From: a virus | Reading direction: 5' to 3' (one strand) | DNA: 29,895 nucleotides | Virus record (IMG/VR): IMGVR_UViG_3300031673_000338 | Span: 1 to 29,895 of that record | Shown here: in pieces, positions 22,234 through 27,789 of the stretch | Position numbering within the stretch: position 1 is the stretch's first letter | Layout of the letters: each line of letters begins with the position of its first letter | Translations under genes and position numbers: made by a program | Notes under the pieces: generated by a model | What the model was told of the DNA's origin: nothing | The model's input: only the letters and a program-made list of their open reading frames with translations | Databases searched by the model: none

Positions 22234-22461
22234 TCAGCCTAACATTGATTTAACCTGCAAAGCCGCAGGCTGAGTCAGGTTGAAATCTGTGTTAGGCGTC
22301 TTATTCCAATCAGCCTCAGCCTCTTCCGGCGTATCCCACCATGCGTCCCATGCGTCTAAATTAGCGCATCGGTAACGATAAGCTGGAGTCGGGTCGTCTC
22401 CACACGACCACTCTTCCAATTCAATTAAAGTCTCACCACACTTCGGACAAGCCCTTAACAT
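22234..22461 (-). CDS. Integron cassette 2 protein, Lar-like zinc ribbon
   Basis: 75 aa from ATG 22461 (GGGAGGAAAT upstream). The fold resembles Lar (restriction alleviation) proteins: ACPKCGETLIELEEWSC, YRYRCANLDAWDAWWDTP, then EEAEADWNK, with Cys5, Cys8, Cys20 and Cys32 as likely ligands and the family ending 'T-x-EEA-x-x-xWN'. The last 20 residues (from TPNTDF to SMLG) are encoded by the attC site itself, a usual trait of cassette genes. A role in modulating host restriction-modification is suggested by the family but not shown. Confidence 0.75.
   Translation of the reverse strand: MLRACPKCGETLIELEEWSCGDDPTPAYRYRCANLDAWDAWWDTPEEAEADWNKTPNTDFNLTQPAALQVKSMLG
22237..22297 (-). other. attC1: integron recombination site
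   Basis: 61 bp between cores GCCTAAC and GTTAGGC (RYYYAAC ... GTTRRRY). Arms pair through GATTT and the L box AACCTG/CAGGTT, with one unpaired C in the left arm on the gene strand (G on the other), the position of the extrahelical base in known attC sites. The centre folds as AGCC/GGCT. The left core is complementary to the leading core of the cassette it belongs to (GTTAGGC at 22519-22525). Confidence 0.85.
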
Positions 22462-22518
22462 ATTTCCTCCCGCGCGTTGTCCGCGCTTTTGCCGTAGGCG
22501 AAACGCGGCAGAGCGTAC

Positions 22519-22576
22519 GCCTAACATTGAGTTGACCTGCAATCTACTGATTGTCAGGTCGAACTCTGTGTTGGAT
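22519..22576 (-). other. attC2: integron recombination site
   Basis: 58 bp. On the gene strand the left core is ATCCAAC (22570-22576) and the right core GTTAGGC (22519-22525). Arms pair through GAGTT and GACCTG/CAGGTC with the same extra C, and the centre is a CAATC/GATTG hairpin. The cores do not match each other, but the left one matches the complement of GTTGGAT (22884-22890) at the start of the same cassette, exactly as expected when cassettes of different origin are inserted in series. Confidence 0.85.
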
Positions 22577-22814
22577 GCCGGGTCATGTAAGGGTTATGCT
22601 CAAGAGCAATGATGGTTTTGAAACCTGATCCGTACTCGGCGTCCATTGGAACTTCTATACATTCGGGGTAGTACTTTGTACCTCCGCGATATTCTTTTTC
22701 TTTCTGACCGGCTTTTTCTGCCTTGGTCTTTGTAGAATATACGCCGAGTACATACGAGTGACATTCCCGATCACCCCAGCGATACATAGTAACGACATAA
22801 AGCATCTTTTTCAT
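22554..22814 (-). CDS. Integron cassette 1 protein, DUF7336-like
   Basis: 86 aa from ATG 22814 with AAGGAGGTTTT upstream. The N-terminus (KKMLYVVTMYRWGDRECH) and VLGVYSTKTKAEKAGQKEKE recall short phage and plasmid proteins of the DUF7336 type ('VY-x-V ... x-x-GVFSTKEKAE-x'). Two more strands follow (YPECIEVPMDAEYGSG). The stop lies inside attC2. This family has no known function. First cassette of the array, preceded by a leader hairpin, a lone core site and a consensus -10 box. Confidence 0.7.
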   Translation of the reverse strand: MKKMLYVVTMYRWGDRECHSYVLGVYSTKTKAEKAGQKEKEYRGGTKYYPECIEVPMDAEYGSGFKTIIALEHNPYMTRHPTQSST

Positions 22815-22979
22815 AAAACCTCCTTGGCCCGGCTTGGTCGAGTGTCAGTCTAGTGCCGTAGGCGGTAGACTGCGACTCGATCCATCCAACAGTGATTATA
22901 CCTTTCGGCATAAAATCATAGATATTTTACTATGGTTGTATTTGCTCATACGAGCAGCCCCCTCGCCTCGCGTATCTCT
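22815..22979 (-). promoter_or_regulatory. Leader of the cassette array: -10 box, core site and hairpin
   Basis: Reading leftward: a TATAAT (22895-22900) without a clear -35; GTTGGAT (22884-22890), a GTTRRRY core where cassette 1 begins; then a long imperfect hairpin (22838-22880; arms TCGAGT and CAGTCTA paired with TAGACTG and ACTCGA, inner CCG/CGG), and the ribosome site of the 86-aa gene. No second core partner lies upstream, so this looks like an attI-like or residual site with a promoter for the array. Nothing else is visible in the rest of the gap. Confidence 0.5.
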
Positions 22980-23258
22980 TTACTGTCCATCGGAGGATCC
23001 TTTCGTGCCCACGATGGCGGCTTCGATCATCCTATCTTCGCAGTCCCATAGTGAGCCGTATTCGTGTTCCCATTCAGACCCGTATAAGCGCCGCTCTTTC
23101 ATAGCACGAAGGCACGTCTTCAATACATCTCGGAACAGGTTGCGTTGCTCCCGCCTGATCTCGTCGGCGTAGGCGAGGATTAGTTTTATTTGGGGTATTA
23201 TAGTCTCGACTTTTGATATGGCAAGCGCCAATCCCGTTGCCCGCTCTTCGTTTGTCAT
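22980..23258 (-). CDS. Unknown MTNEERA-family protein, copy 2
   Basis: 92 aa, GGAGGGGG before the ATG. Shares MTNEERA, YADEIRRE and AAIVGTKG with the gene at 21653-21928, while the region between differs (FRDVLKTCLRAMKERRLYGS). Mostly helical. The pair probably arose by duplication in the phage, and the cassette array now separates them. Function unknown. Confidence 0.65.
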   Translation of the reverse strand: MTNEERATGLALAISKVETIIPQIKLILAYADEIRREQRNLFRDVLKTCLRAMKERRLYGSEWEHEYGSLWDCEDRMIEAAIVGTKGSSDGQ

Positions 23259-23270
23259 TTCAGCCCCCTC

Positions 23271-23570
23271 CTACGCTTTCGGATTGTCCGCAGCGTGACG
23301 AGCTATCTGATTGTCCGCCTCGTCGAGCACCGATGTCTTGAGGACTTCGAGCAGGTCGTCATCGCTCTTGATGGCCCATAGCTCGGTATCGCCGTTGACA
23401 TCGATTTTGTACGTGACGGAGAAGGGCACCCCGGCATAGCGGAATGGCATGATCCGCGTCAGCCTCCCGCCATCGGCCAGTTTTGGCTCCTCTGGACCTT
23501 GGAATATCGCATCGAGTAGCTTACCCTGCGCCTTGATCGCGGCGAGCGTATTTTCCTCTTCTGGTGTCAT
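23271..23570 (-). CDS. First gene of the leftward early operon, unknown
   Basis: 99 aa from ATG 23570 (GGAGGACGAT upstream). N-terminal helix (TPEEENTLAAIKAQGKLLDA), a strand-rich middle (GRLTRIMPFRYAGVPFSVTY, then DVNGDTELWAIKSDD), and an acidic C-terminal helix. No domain recognised. As the promoter-proximal gene it may have an early regulatory or anti-host role, but this is only positional. Confidence 0.6.
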   Translation of the reverse strand: MTPEEENTLAAIKAQGKLLDAIFQGPEEPKLADGGRLTRIMPFRYAGVPFSVTYKIDVNGDTELWAIKSDDDLLEVLKTSVLDEADNQIARHAADNPKA

Positions 23571-23588
23571 ATCGTCCTCCATGCACAT

Positions 23589-23617
23589 ACTCTATACCCC
23601 TATTGCCATGGCGTCAA
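23589..23617 (-). promoter_or_regulatory. Leftward early promoter
   Basis: TTGACG (23612-23617), a 17-base spacer, TAGAGT (23589-23594); a TATAGA two bases nearer is an alternative -10. TTGACGCCAT is also the -35 region of the promoter at 14373-14401. It drives the minus-strand early genes. Confidence 0.65.
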
Positions 23618-23636
23618 GTATTATATTGCAATATAT
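23617..23636. promoter_or_regulatory. Shared box with TATATTGCAATATA palindrome (possible operator)
   Basis: Identical at 19 of 20 positions to 14370-14389. Contains a perfect 14-base palindrome (23622-23635). It lies between the leftward promoter and the rightward promoter at 23720-23748, the place for a switch operator. A related inverted repeat GCAATAT-4-ATATTGC is at 25455-25472. Confidence 0.5.
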
Positions 23637-23685
23637 TCATGTATAGTATAAACCGCTTAACATGGCCGAAATAATCGTCAAAAAA

Positions 23686-23830
23686 TCGTCTTTTTATTGC
23701 ATTTTAATGCTTTGCCCTCTTGTAATATGCACTACGCGGGTGTATACTCTATAGTATCAAGGTTAGGGAGGCACGATATGACCAAGGCAACCAGGACAGT
23801 AAACTGGACGATGGCTGACGGCAAGAGCAT
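23686..23830 (+). repeat. Duplicated promoter-leader segment, copy A
   Basis: About 145 bp, nearly identical to 25514-25658 up to the ATG and diverging within the first codons of the gene that follows. It contains the rightward promoter TTGTAA-17-TATACT (23720-23748), the ribosome site GGGAGGCACGAT and the first 17 or so codons of the 25606 gene. Confidence 0.9.
23720..23748 (+). promoter_or_regulatory. Rightward promoter A
   Basis: TTGTAA, 17-base spacer, TATACT; transcribes the leader peptide and radical SAM gene. Identical to promoter B at 25548-25576 because of the duplication. Confidence 0.65.
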
Positions 23831-23843
23831 ATGGCAAAAGTAG
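23778..23843 (+). CDS. 21-aa truncated leader ORF (5' copy of the 25606 gene)
   Basis: ATG with GGGAGG upstream; reads MTKATRTVNWTMADGKSIW and two more residues, then TAG. It equals the start of the 154-aa protein at 25606 (MTKATRTESWTMADGRSM) and is then cut by the radical SAM gene, whose ATG lies at 23831 in another frame inside it. Ribosomes finishing the leader would be placed on the radical SAM start, so it may serve as a translational coupler. Confidence 0.6.
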   Translation: MTKATRTVNWTMADGKSIWQK

Positions 23844-25039
23844 GGGTACTGTCATATTCCCAAGAGAAGGATAGGTGCGGTCAGCAGAAATGCAATTCCC
23901 TATTCTCTCTTCCCAAGGCGACGATAGGGTTTCAACGGATTATATCCGATGCATCAAAACTGCACGAAGTGCGGTATGTAGACATCACCGACACATGGGC
24001 TGATTTCTGGCTTGCATCTGTGGTCTCTTGGTATGATATATATAATCTAATCCGGGCTATTGGGACGACAAAACCCCATGCTCGCCTCGTTGTGGGCGGG
24101 CCGGGGATGCTTAATCCGTGGCCGCTACAAGATGTCATATGGGCCGCGGTGATAGGCAGGGGGGAGGGATTGATCAACAGGGTGATGGACCATGACTTGT
24201 CGGTATGCAACGCATGGTACAGCGATATCCCCGACAGAATAATCACCATAGGTCAGGCTACTGACCAGATATGCTCCGTTCGAGAGACAGAAGCCTCGAT
24301 AGGCTGCCCAAAAAAATGTTTTTTCTGCGAATATGGATGGAAATACAACTACAAGAATTGGAGCGGACAATATAGCGAATACGCCAACGGTGAAACATTT
24401 TTTAGGGACATCGATTTTGGAAAAGGAAGTGCAACTGCCGGGCTTGATGGAATAACGGAGAACGAGCGGTATGTAGTTAACAAGGCGCTGTCTTCGCAAG
24501 AGATTGTCAATACCTTGGCTCGACACACTATTCGGGACAATTTCCGGCTAAAATTATTCTGTGTTACTTCCTATCCTTTCACCTCTGGTTATAATTTCGA
24601 CGAGTGGGAATCGGTATTGGATCAAGCGGCAAGGGTTGTAAAAAAACCTATCACTATAATGCTGTCGTTATCGCACTTTTGCCCAATGCCGTTCACCCCC
24701 ATGGAGGAGGAGCGGGTACTGTTTTTTGACCGGATACAACAGGCTCCCAAAATGGCAGGGAAAATCAAGTGGATGACATACCTGCAAGGTACTACCGTAG
24801 CAAGCGCGGCCTATGAGTCAATGATTTTTAGGGCTCTCCCATCGGATAATATCAGAGGGCTCATACTGGGCAACAAGCCATGCGGCGATACAGCCAATGA
24901 GATTGGCAATATATTCCCCCACGTGATCGACGGAGGATATATTCCGGTCCCCTTGATCTCGCGTCCATATGACGTAGCGGCTGGGAAAAGAATATACCGA
25001 TCAAGGGTACTGGAAAAGTATGGGGAGAAGGCGATATGA
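23831..25039 (+). CDS. Radical SAM protein with B12-binding-like N-terminal region
   Basis: 402 aa. Residues 1-150 look like a Rossmann/B12-binding-type domain (MAKVGVLSYS, KPHARLVVGGPGML, then VIGRGEGLI), but no DxHxxG cobalamin motif is seen. The radical SAM motif C159-x3-C163-x2-C166 lies in IGCPKKCFFCEYGW. A barrel follows (FRLKLFCVTSYPFTSGYNFD, PITIMLSLSHFCPMPFTPME). Substrate unknown. The gene has no ribosome site of its own and starts inside the duplicated leader ORF, so it looks inserted. Its AT-richer codon use (ATA, AAA, TTT) differs from the GC-rich genes after 25606. ATGA-overlaps the next gene. Confidence 0.82.
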   Translation: MAKVGVLSYSQEKDRCGQQKCNSLFSLPKATIGFQRIISDASKLHEVRYVDITDTWADFWLASVVSWYDIYNLIRAIGTTKPHARLVVGGPGMLNPWPLQDVIWAAVIGRGEGLINRVMDHDLSVCNAWYSDIPDRIITIGQATDQICSVRETEASIGCPKKCFFCEYGWKYNYKNWSGQYSEYANGETFFRDIDFGKGSATAGLDGITENERYVVNKALSSQEIVNTLARHTIRDNFRLKLFCVTSYPFTSGYNFDEWESVLDQAARVVKKPITIMLSLSHFCPMPFTPMEEERVLFFDRIQQAPKMAGKIKWMTYLQGTTVASAAYESMIFRALPSDNIRGLILGNKPCGDTANEIGNIFPHVIDGGYIPVPLISRPYDVAAGKRIYRSRVLEKYGEKAI

Positions 25040-25206
25040 CGATCACATATGATACCAAGCGAGCGGTGGGGAAGCAGCGGAAAATGGCAGCTAGGACGAT
25101 GCGGGGACGCATCCTTGAAGAGATTTCTCCGGGAATATATCGGGTGCTGGCTAACGACGGGAAAATAGAATGTGTAATGGAGTCCCAGATATATGCTCGG
25201 GAATAA
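25036..25206 (+). CDS. Small basic protein coupled to radical SAM gene
   Basis: 56 aa starting at ATG 25036 in an ATGA overlap with the radical SAM stop. Basic N-terminal half (TKRAVGKQRKMAARTMRGRI), then a strand-like C-terminal half (GIYRVLANDGKIECVMESQI). The overlap suggests a joint function, for example a small partner or substrate, but nothing in the sequence proves this. It probably came in together with the radical SAM gene. Confidence 0.6.
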   Translation: MTITYDTKRAVGKQRKMAARTMRGRILEEISPGIYRVLANDGKIECVMESQIYARE

Positions 25207-25605
25207 TCGCTTTTTTAATGCCGTTAATTCCGCCTCGACACAGGCGATTTTAGCACCCCTCTATACTACCTATGGCATAGGTACTCCAACATTGCCATAT
25301 TATCCCGACCGCACGGGATATGAGTAGCGTATCTCTATATCCTACAATGAGATAAACGTCGCTAATAAAGGGCCTAATCAGGGTACCAGATATCGGCCCT
25401 CCCCATATATGCCTACGCCCCTGCTGACGCCATGGTGAAAATCCTTGGCAAGTGGCAATATATCCATATTGCTATACGCATGTGTAGTAGTAGTACAAAA
25501 TTTCGTAAAATATTCGTCTTTTTATTGCATTTTAATGCTTTACCCTCTTGTAATATGCACTACGCGGGTGTATACTCTATAGTATCAAGGTTAGGGAGGC
25601 ACGAT
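25207..25605. promoter_or_regulatory. 399-bp noncoding region rich in inverted repeats, with promoter B
   Basis: Contains a weak terminator-like stem CGCCT/AGGCG then ATTTT (25231-25250), a perfect 17-base palindrome TACCTATGGCATAGGTA (25267-25283), ATCCCG/CGGGAT around 25303, AGGGCC/GGCCCT (25369-25400), and GCAATAT-4-ATATTGC (25455-25472). From 25514 it is the duplicated promoter segment. An open frame from 25432 has no ribosome site. Probably a control region; an origin or recombination site is also possible. Confidence 0.5.
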
Positions 25606-25658
25606 ATGACCAAGGCGACGAGGACAGAGAGCTGGACAATGGCGGACGGCAGGAGCAT
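25514..25658 (+). repeat. Duplicated promoter-leader segment, copy B
   Basis: Parental-looking copy, followed by the full-length gene. Offset to copy A is exactly 1828 bases. Confidence 0.9.
25548..25576 (+). promoter_or_regulatory. Rightward promoter B
   Basis: TTGTAA-17-TATACT, about 29 bases before ATG 25606 with GGGAGGCACGAT as the ribosome site. Confidence 0.65.
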
Positions 25659-26070
25659 GGCGACGCTGACGGTGATCGTTGAGCGCGGGTATGGCATCGA
25701 GCAAAAGCGTGATTTTTGCGACGGCGACGTGCACGAGTACGATAAGCAGATCGTACTCGAACATACAAGCCTCAGCCTTGAGGCCAACGGCAAGACCTAT
25801 GCCGGGCTAGTTGACATGACCTCCGTCTACACCAAGCGCAACGAAATGCGCGGACAGACGATGATGCTGTCCGGCAACGACAATGTTTTGATAGGCGTAT
25901 CGGCCATCAATGCGCCGCTCGTCAAGGCCGCCATCGCCGAAGCGACCGCCGAGGCCGAGGTTGACCCTGAGTGGGCCGAGATCCTCGCCAAGAGGGCAGA
26001 GTCCAGGGCTTATGACGAGCACGCGCGCAAGGTAGAGCGGATGATGACTTTGGACGGGCATACGTACTGA
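25606..26070 (+). CDS. Unknown protein, first gene of the rightward operon
   Basis: 154 aa; start set at MTKATRTESW by the ribosome site and by the duplicated copy. The N-terminal half has strands (ATLTVIVERGYGIEQKRDFC, VLEHTSLSLEANGKTYAGLV), and the C-terminal half is an Ala/Glu-rich helical region (VKAAIAEATAEAEVDPEWAE, then RAYDEHARKVERMM). GC-rich codons. No domain recognised. Only its 5' end exists in a second copy upstream, now leading the radical SAM gene. Confidence 0.65.
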   Translation: MTKATRTESWTMADGRSMATLTVIVERGYGIEQKRDFCDGDVHEYDKQIVLEHTSLSLEANGKTYAGLVDMTSVYTKRNEMRGQTMMLSGNDNVLIGVSAINAPLVKAAIAEATAEAEVDPEWAEILAKRAESRAYDEHARKVERMMTLDGHTY

Positions 26071-26083
26071 TCGCCCTGATGAT

Positions 26084-26134
26084 GGCCGGGGCGGCTCCCC
26101 GGCCGAAACGCCTCCGGGCGTCGGCGATAGCCGA
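26084..26134 (+). other. Three consecutive RNA hairpins before the 104-aa gene
   Basis: GGCCGGGG/CCCCGGCC (8 bp, loop 5), CGCC-TCCG-GGCG and TCGGC-GATA-GCCGA, back to back with only 4 and 0 bases between them, ending at the ribosome site AAGGAGAA. No U-run. They could shape translation or RNA processing between the two genes. Confidence 0.6.
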
Positions 26135-26145
26135 AGGAGAACATC

Positions 26146-26460
26146 ATGAAAGCAATCATCAACGGATTCCGCTACGACACGGACAAGGCGATCAAGGTCG
26201 GATCGCACAGCTACGGATATGGCAACGACTTTTCCGCTTGGTCGGCGACGCTGTACGTAACCAAAACAGCTCGGCGCTACTTCCTCGCGGGATCTGGCGG
26301 CCCAATGAGTCGGTATGGCAGATCGACCGGGCAGAACGAGACATCGGGGGGCGAGCGCATTGACCCGATGACCAAAGAGGAAGCCCTCGCGTGGGCCGAG
26401 CAATACCTCGATGCTGACGAGATCGAGGCGGGATTCGCCGAAAATATCCAGGACGCATGA
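26146..26460 (+). CDS. Conserved-type small phage protein, unknown
   Basis: 104 aa with AAGGAGAACATC before the ATG. Pattern: MKAIINGFRYDTDKAIKVGS, a 'FSAWSATLYVTKTARRYFLA' strand pair, GGPMSRYG, GERIDPMTKEEALAWAEQYL. This 'W-x-x-x-LY-x-TK-x-x-x-YFL ... GG-x-x-S-x-Y ... EEA-x-x-WAE' arrangement is widespread in small phage and mobile-element proteins, without known function. Acidic C-terminus. Confidence 0.7.
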   Translation: MKAIINGFRYDTDKAIKVGSHSYGYGNDFSAWSATLYVTKTARRYFLAGSGGPMSRYGRSTGQNETSGGERIDPMTKEEALAWAEQYLDADEIEAGFAENIQDA

Positions 26461-26485
26461 TCGATGGCCGGGGTCTAAATAACTC

Positions 26486-26512
26486 TTGACTCCGGCTCGA
26501 TTGCACTATAAT
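26486..26512 (+). promoter_or_regulatory. Promoter for the beta-helix gene
   Basis: TTGACT (26486-26491) and a perfect TATAAT (26507-26512) with a 15-base spacer; TAATAT two bases later gives 17. About 15 bases later comes AGGAGG and the ATG at 26532. Confidence 0.6.
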
Positions 26513-26531
26513 ATCATGGCAGGAGGATCGT

Positions 26532-27395
26532 ATGCTTATAGACAAAGACTTTGCAGGTCTGAAATTCAACGGGTATTCCTACGAGTTTGAGGGCAATATC
26601 GAAAGCGCTGGCTCGATAGAGATCACCGTTCCGCTGATGGTTTCCGGGTGGATCGAGGCTGGCGGGTGGATCACGGCTGGCGAGTCGATCGATGCTGGCG
26701 AGTCGATCGAGGCTGGCGAGTCGATCAAGGCTGGCGGGTGGATCAAGGCTGGCGAGTGGATCAAGGCTGGCGAGTGGATCAAGGCTGGCGGGTGGATCAC
26801 GGCTGGCGAGTGGATCAAGGCTGGTGAGTCGATCGAGGCTGGCGGGTGGATCAAGGCTGGTGAGTGGATCAAGGCTGGCTGGTCGATCGAGGCTGGCGGG
26901 TCGATCACGGCTGGCGGGTGGATCACGGCTGGCAGGTGGATCACGGCTGGCGAGTCGATCAATGCTGGCGGGTGGATCACGGCTGGCGAGTCGATCGAGG
27001 CTGGCGAGTCGATCGAGGCTGGCGAGTCGATCAAGGCTGGCGAGTCGATCGAGGCTGGCGGGTCGATCGCGGCTGGCGGGTCGATCGCGGCTGGCGGGTG
27101 GATCAAGGCTGGCGAGTGGATCAAGGCTGGCGAGTGGATCAAGGCTGGCGGGTGGATCAAGGCTGGTGAGTCGATCAAAATGTATGGGATAGAAACAAAA
27201 CATCTTTATATTTTCCACGGGACTTTTGCTTTTACGGTCTGGGTTATGGACACGCATATAAAAGTTGGTTGCCAGTTAAAAAGCAAGGCCGAATGGAAAA
27301 CATGGCTTGACAACGCTGATAAAGACAAGGCAGCGCAACTCGGCGATGATGGCTCGATGTGGACGATACGCGAAGTGCTCGCGAGGTTTTTGTGA
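26532..27395 (+). CDS. Hexapeptide-repeat (probable beta-helix) protein
   Basis: 287 aa with a near-perfect AGGAGG site. Three parts: an N-terminal 40 residues (DKDFAGLKFNGYSYEFEGNI), 29 units of A-G-x-(S/W)-I-x (about residues 43-216), and a 70-residue C-terminal domain (HLYIFHGTFAFTVWVMDTHI, then KSKAEWKTWLDNADKDKAAQ). A hydrophobic residue every sixth position with small Ala-Gly pairs is the pattern of parallel beta-helices, as in hexapeptide or bactofilin-like folds. The x positions are E/G/W/R and E/K/T/N/D/A. No signal peptide. The role is unknown; such rods may be structural or bind ligands. Close relatives would be expected to vary in repeat number. Confidence 0.75.
   Translation: MLIDKDFAGLKFNGYSYEFEGNIESAGSIEITVPLMVSGWIEAGGWITAGESIDAGESIEAGESIKAGGWIKAGEWIKAGEWIKAGGWITAGEWIKAGESIEAGGWIKAGEWIKAGWSIEAGGSITAGGWITAGRWITAGESINAGGWITAGESIEAGESIEAGESIKAGESIEAGGSIAAGGSIAAGGWIKAGEWIKAGEWIKAGGWIKAGESIKMYGIETKHLYIFHGTFAFTVWVMDTHIKVGCQLKSKAEWKTWLDNADKDKAAQLGDDGSMWTIREVLARFL
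26658..27179 (+). repeat. 18-bp tandem repeat, 29 units, coding
   Basis: Unit GCTGGCGAGTCGATCGAG and variants. GCT-GGC and ATC are almost invariant in DNA, while codon 3 switches GAG/GGG (also TGG, AGG), codon 4 TCG/TGG, and codon 6 GAG/AAG/ACG/GCG/AAT/GAT. All changes between units are amino-acid changes, apart from a few GGC/GGT differences. Confidence 0.97.
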
Positions 27396-27508
27396 TGAAC
27401 TCGATCATGCGCCGAGCCGGGAACTGGTACGTCAAGAGCATCGGGCTATGGCACTTTGCCGGGAGCCTCGAACGGGCCGTTGAGATGGCGGAAAGGTCAA
27501 AGTCATGA
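27395..27508 (+). CDS. 37-aa protein, unknown
   Basis: ATG overlaps the beta-helix gene stop (TGATG) and its own stop overlaps the next ATG (ATGA), so it is in a coupled chain. Sequence: MNSIMRRAGNWYVKSIGLWH, then FAGSLERAVEMAERSKS. Short and amphipathic; too small for a domain call. Confidence 0.5.
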   Translation: MNSIMRRAGNWYVKSIGLWHFAGSLERAVEMAERSKS

Positions 27509-27789
27509 GCGATACGAAGTTTACGCCGGGGCCGTGGGAATTGTGGCCATTGGAAGATTCTGTTTCCGTGCGCATTTTTGCGGGGACGCATTATGTTGGC
27601 TCAATTGGAAACAGCGATGATGAGCCAAGCCAAACGCGTGCCAATGGGCACCTCATCGCCGCCGCGCCGGATATGTACGAGGCGCTGAAAAAAGTATTTG
27701 CACTACTTTTTGACGAGACTCACCCGGACATTGTTATTAGTCGTAATGATTTGCGCGACCTAATATCCAAAGCGGAGGGGGAAGTATGA
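27505..27789 (+). CDS. 'TPGPW' family phage protein, unknown function
   Basis: 94 aa. The start MSDTKFTPGPWELW and the later RANGHLIAAAPDMYEALKK are the marks of a very common small phage family ('TPGPW ... ANA-x-LIAAAPE-(L/M)-x-EAL'), whose role is unknown. A helical C-terminus (ISRNDLRDLISKAEGE) follows. Overlaps both neighbours by 4 bases. Confidence 0.75.
   Translation: MSDTKFTPGPWELWPLEDSVSVRIFAGTHYVGSIGNSDDEPSQTRANGHLIAAAPDMYEALKKVFALLFDETHPDIVISRNDLRDLISKAEGEV

Noticed and set aside
22238-22542. Start of the Lar-like protein 27 codons earlier
   Set aside because: The extension would be encoded by the preceding attC site and lacks a ribosome site; ATG 22461 has GGGAGGAAAT.
25432-25605. 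Upstream extension of the 154-aa gene to an ATG at 25432
   Set aside because: Runs through the promoter and duplicated leader; the GGGAGG site and duplicate copy support ATG 25606.
26658-27179. Diversity-generating retroelement variable region
   Set aside because: No reverse transcriptase, template repeat or A-specific change; the variation fits tandem-repeat divergence.
26514-27257. Long minus-strand and other-frame ORFs across the 18-bp array (Leu-Ala-Ser-Leu-Asp and Pro-Ala-Leu-Ile-His type repeats)
   Set aside because: Automatic by-products of an 18-bp unit without stops in several frames; no ribosome sites, whereas the plus frame has AGGAGG and non-repetitive ends.
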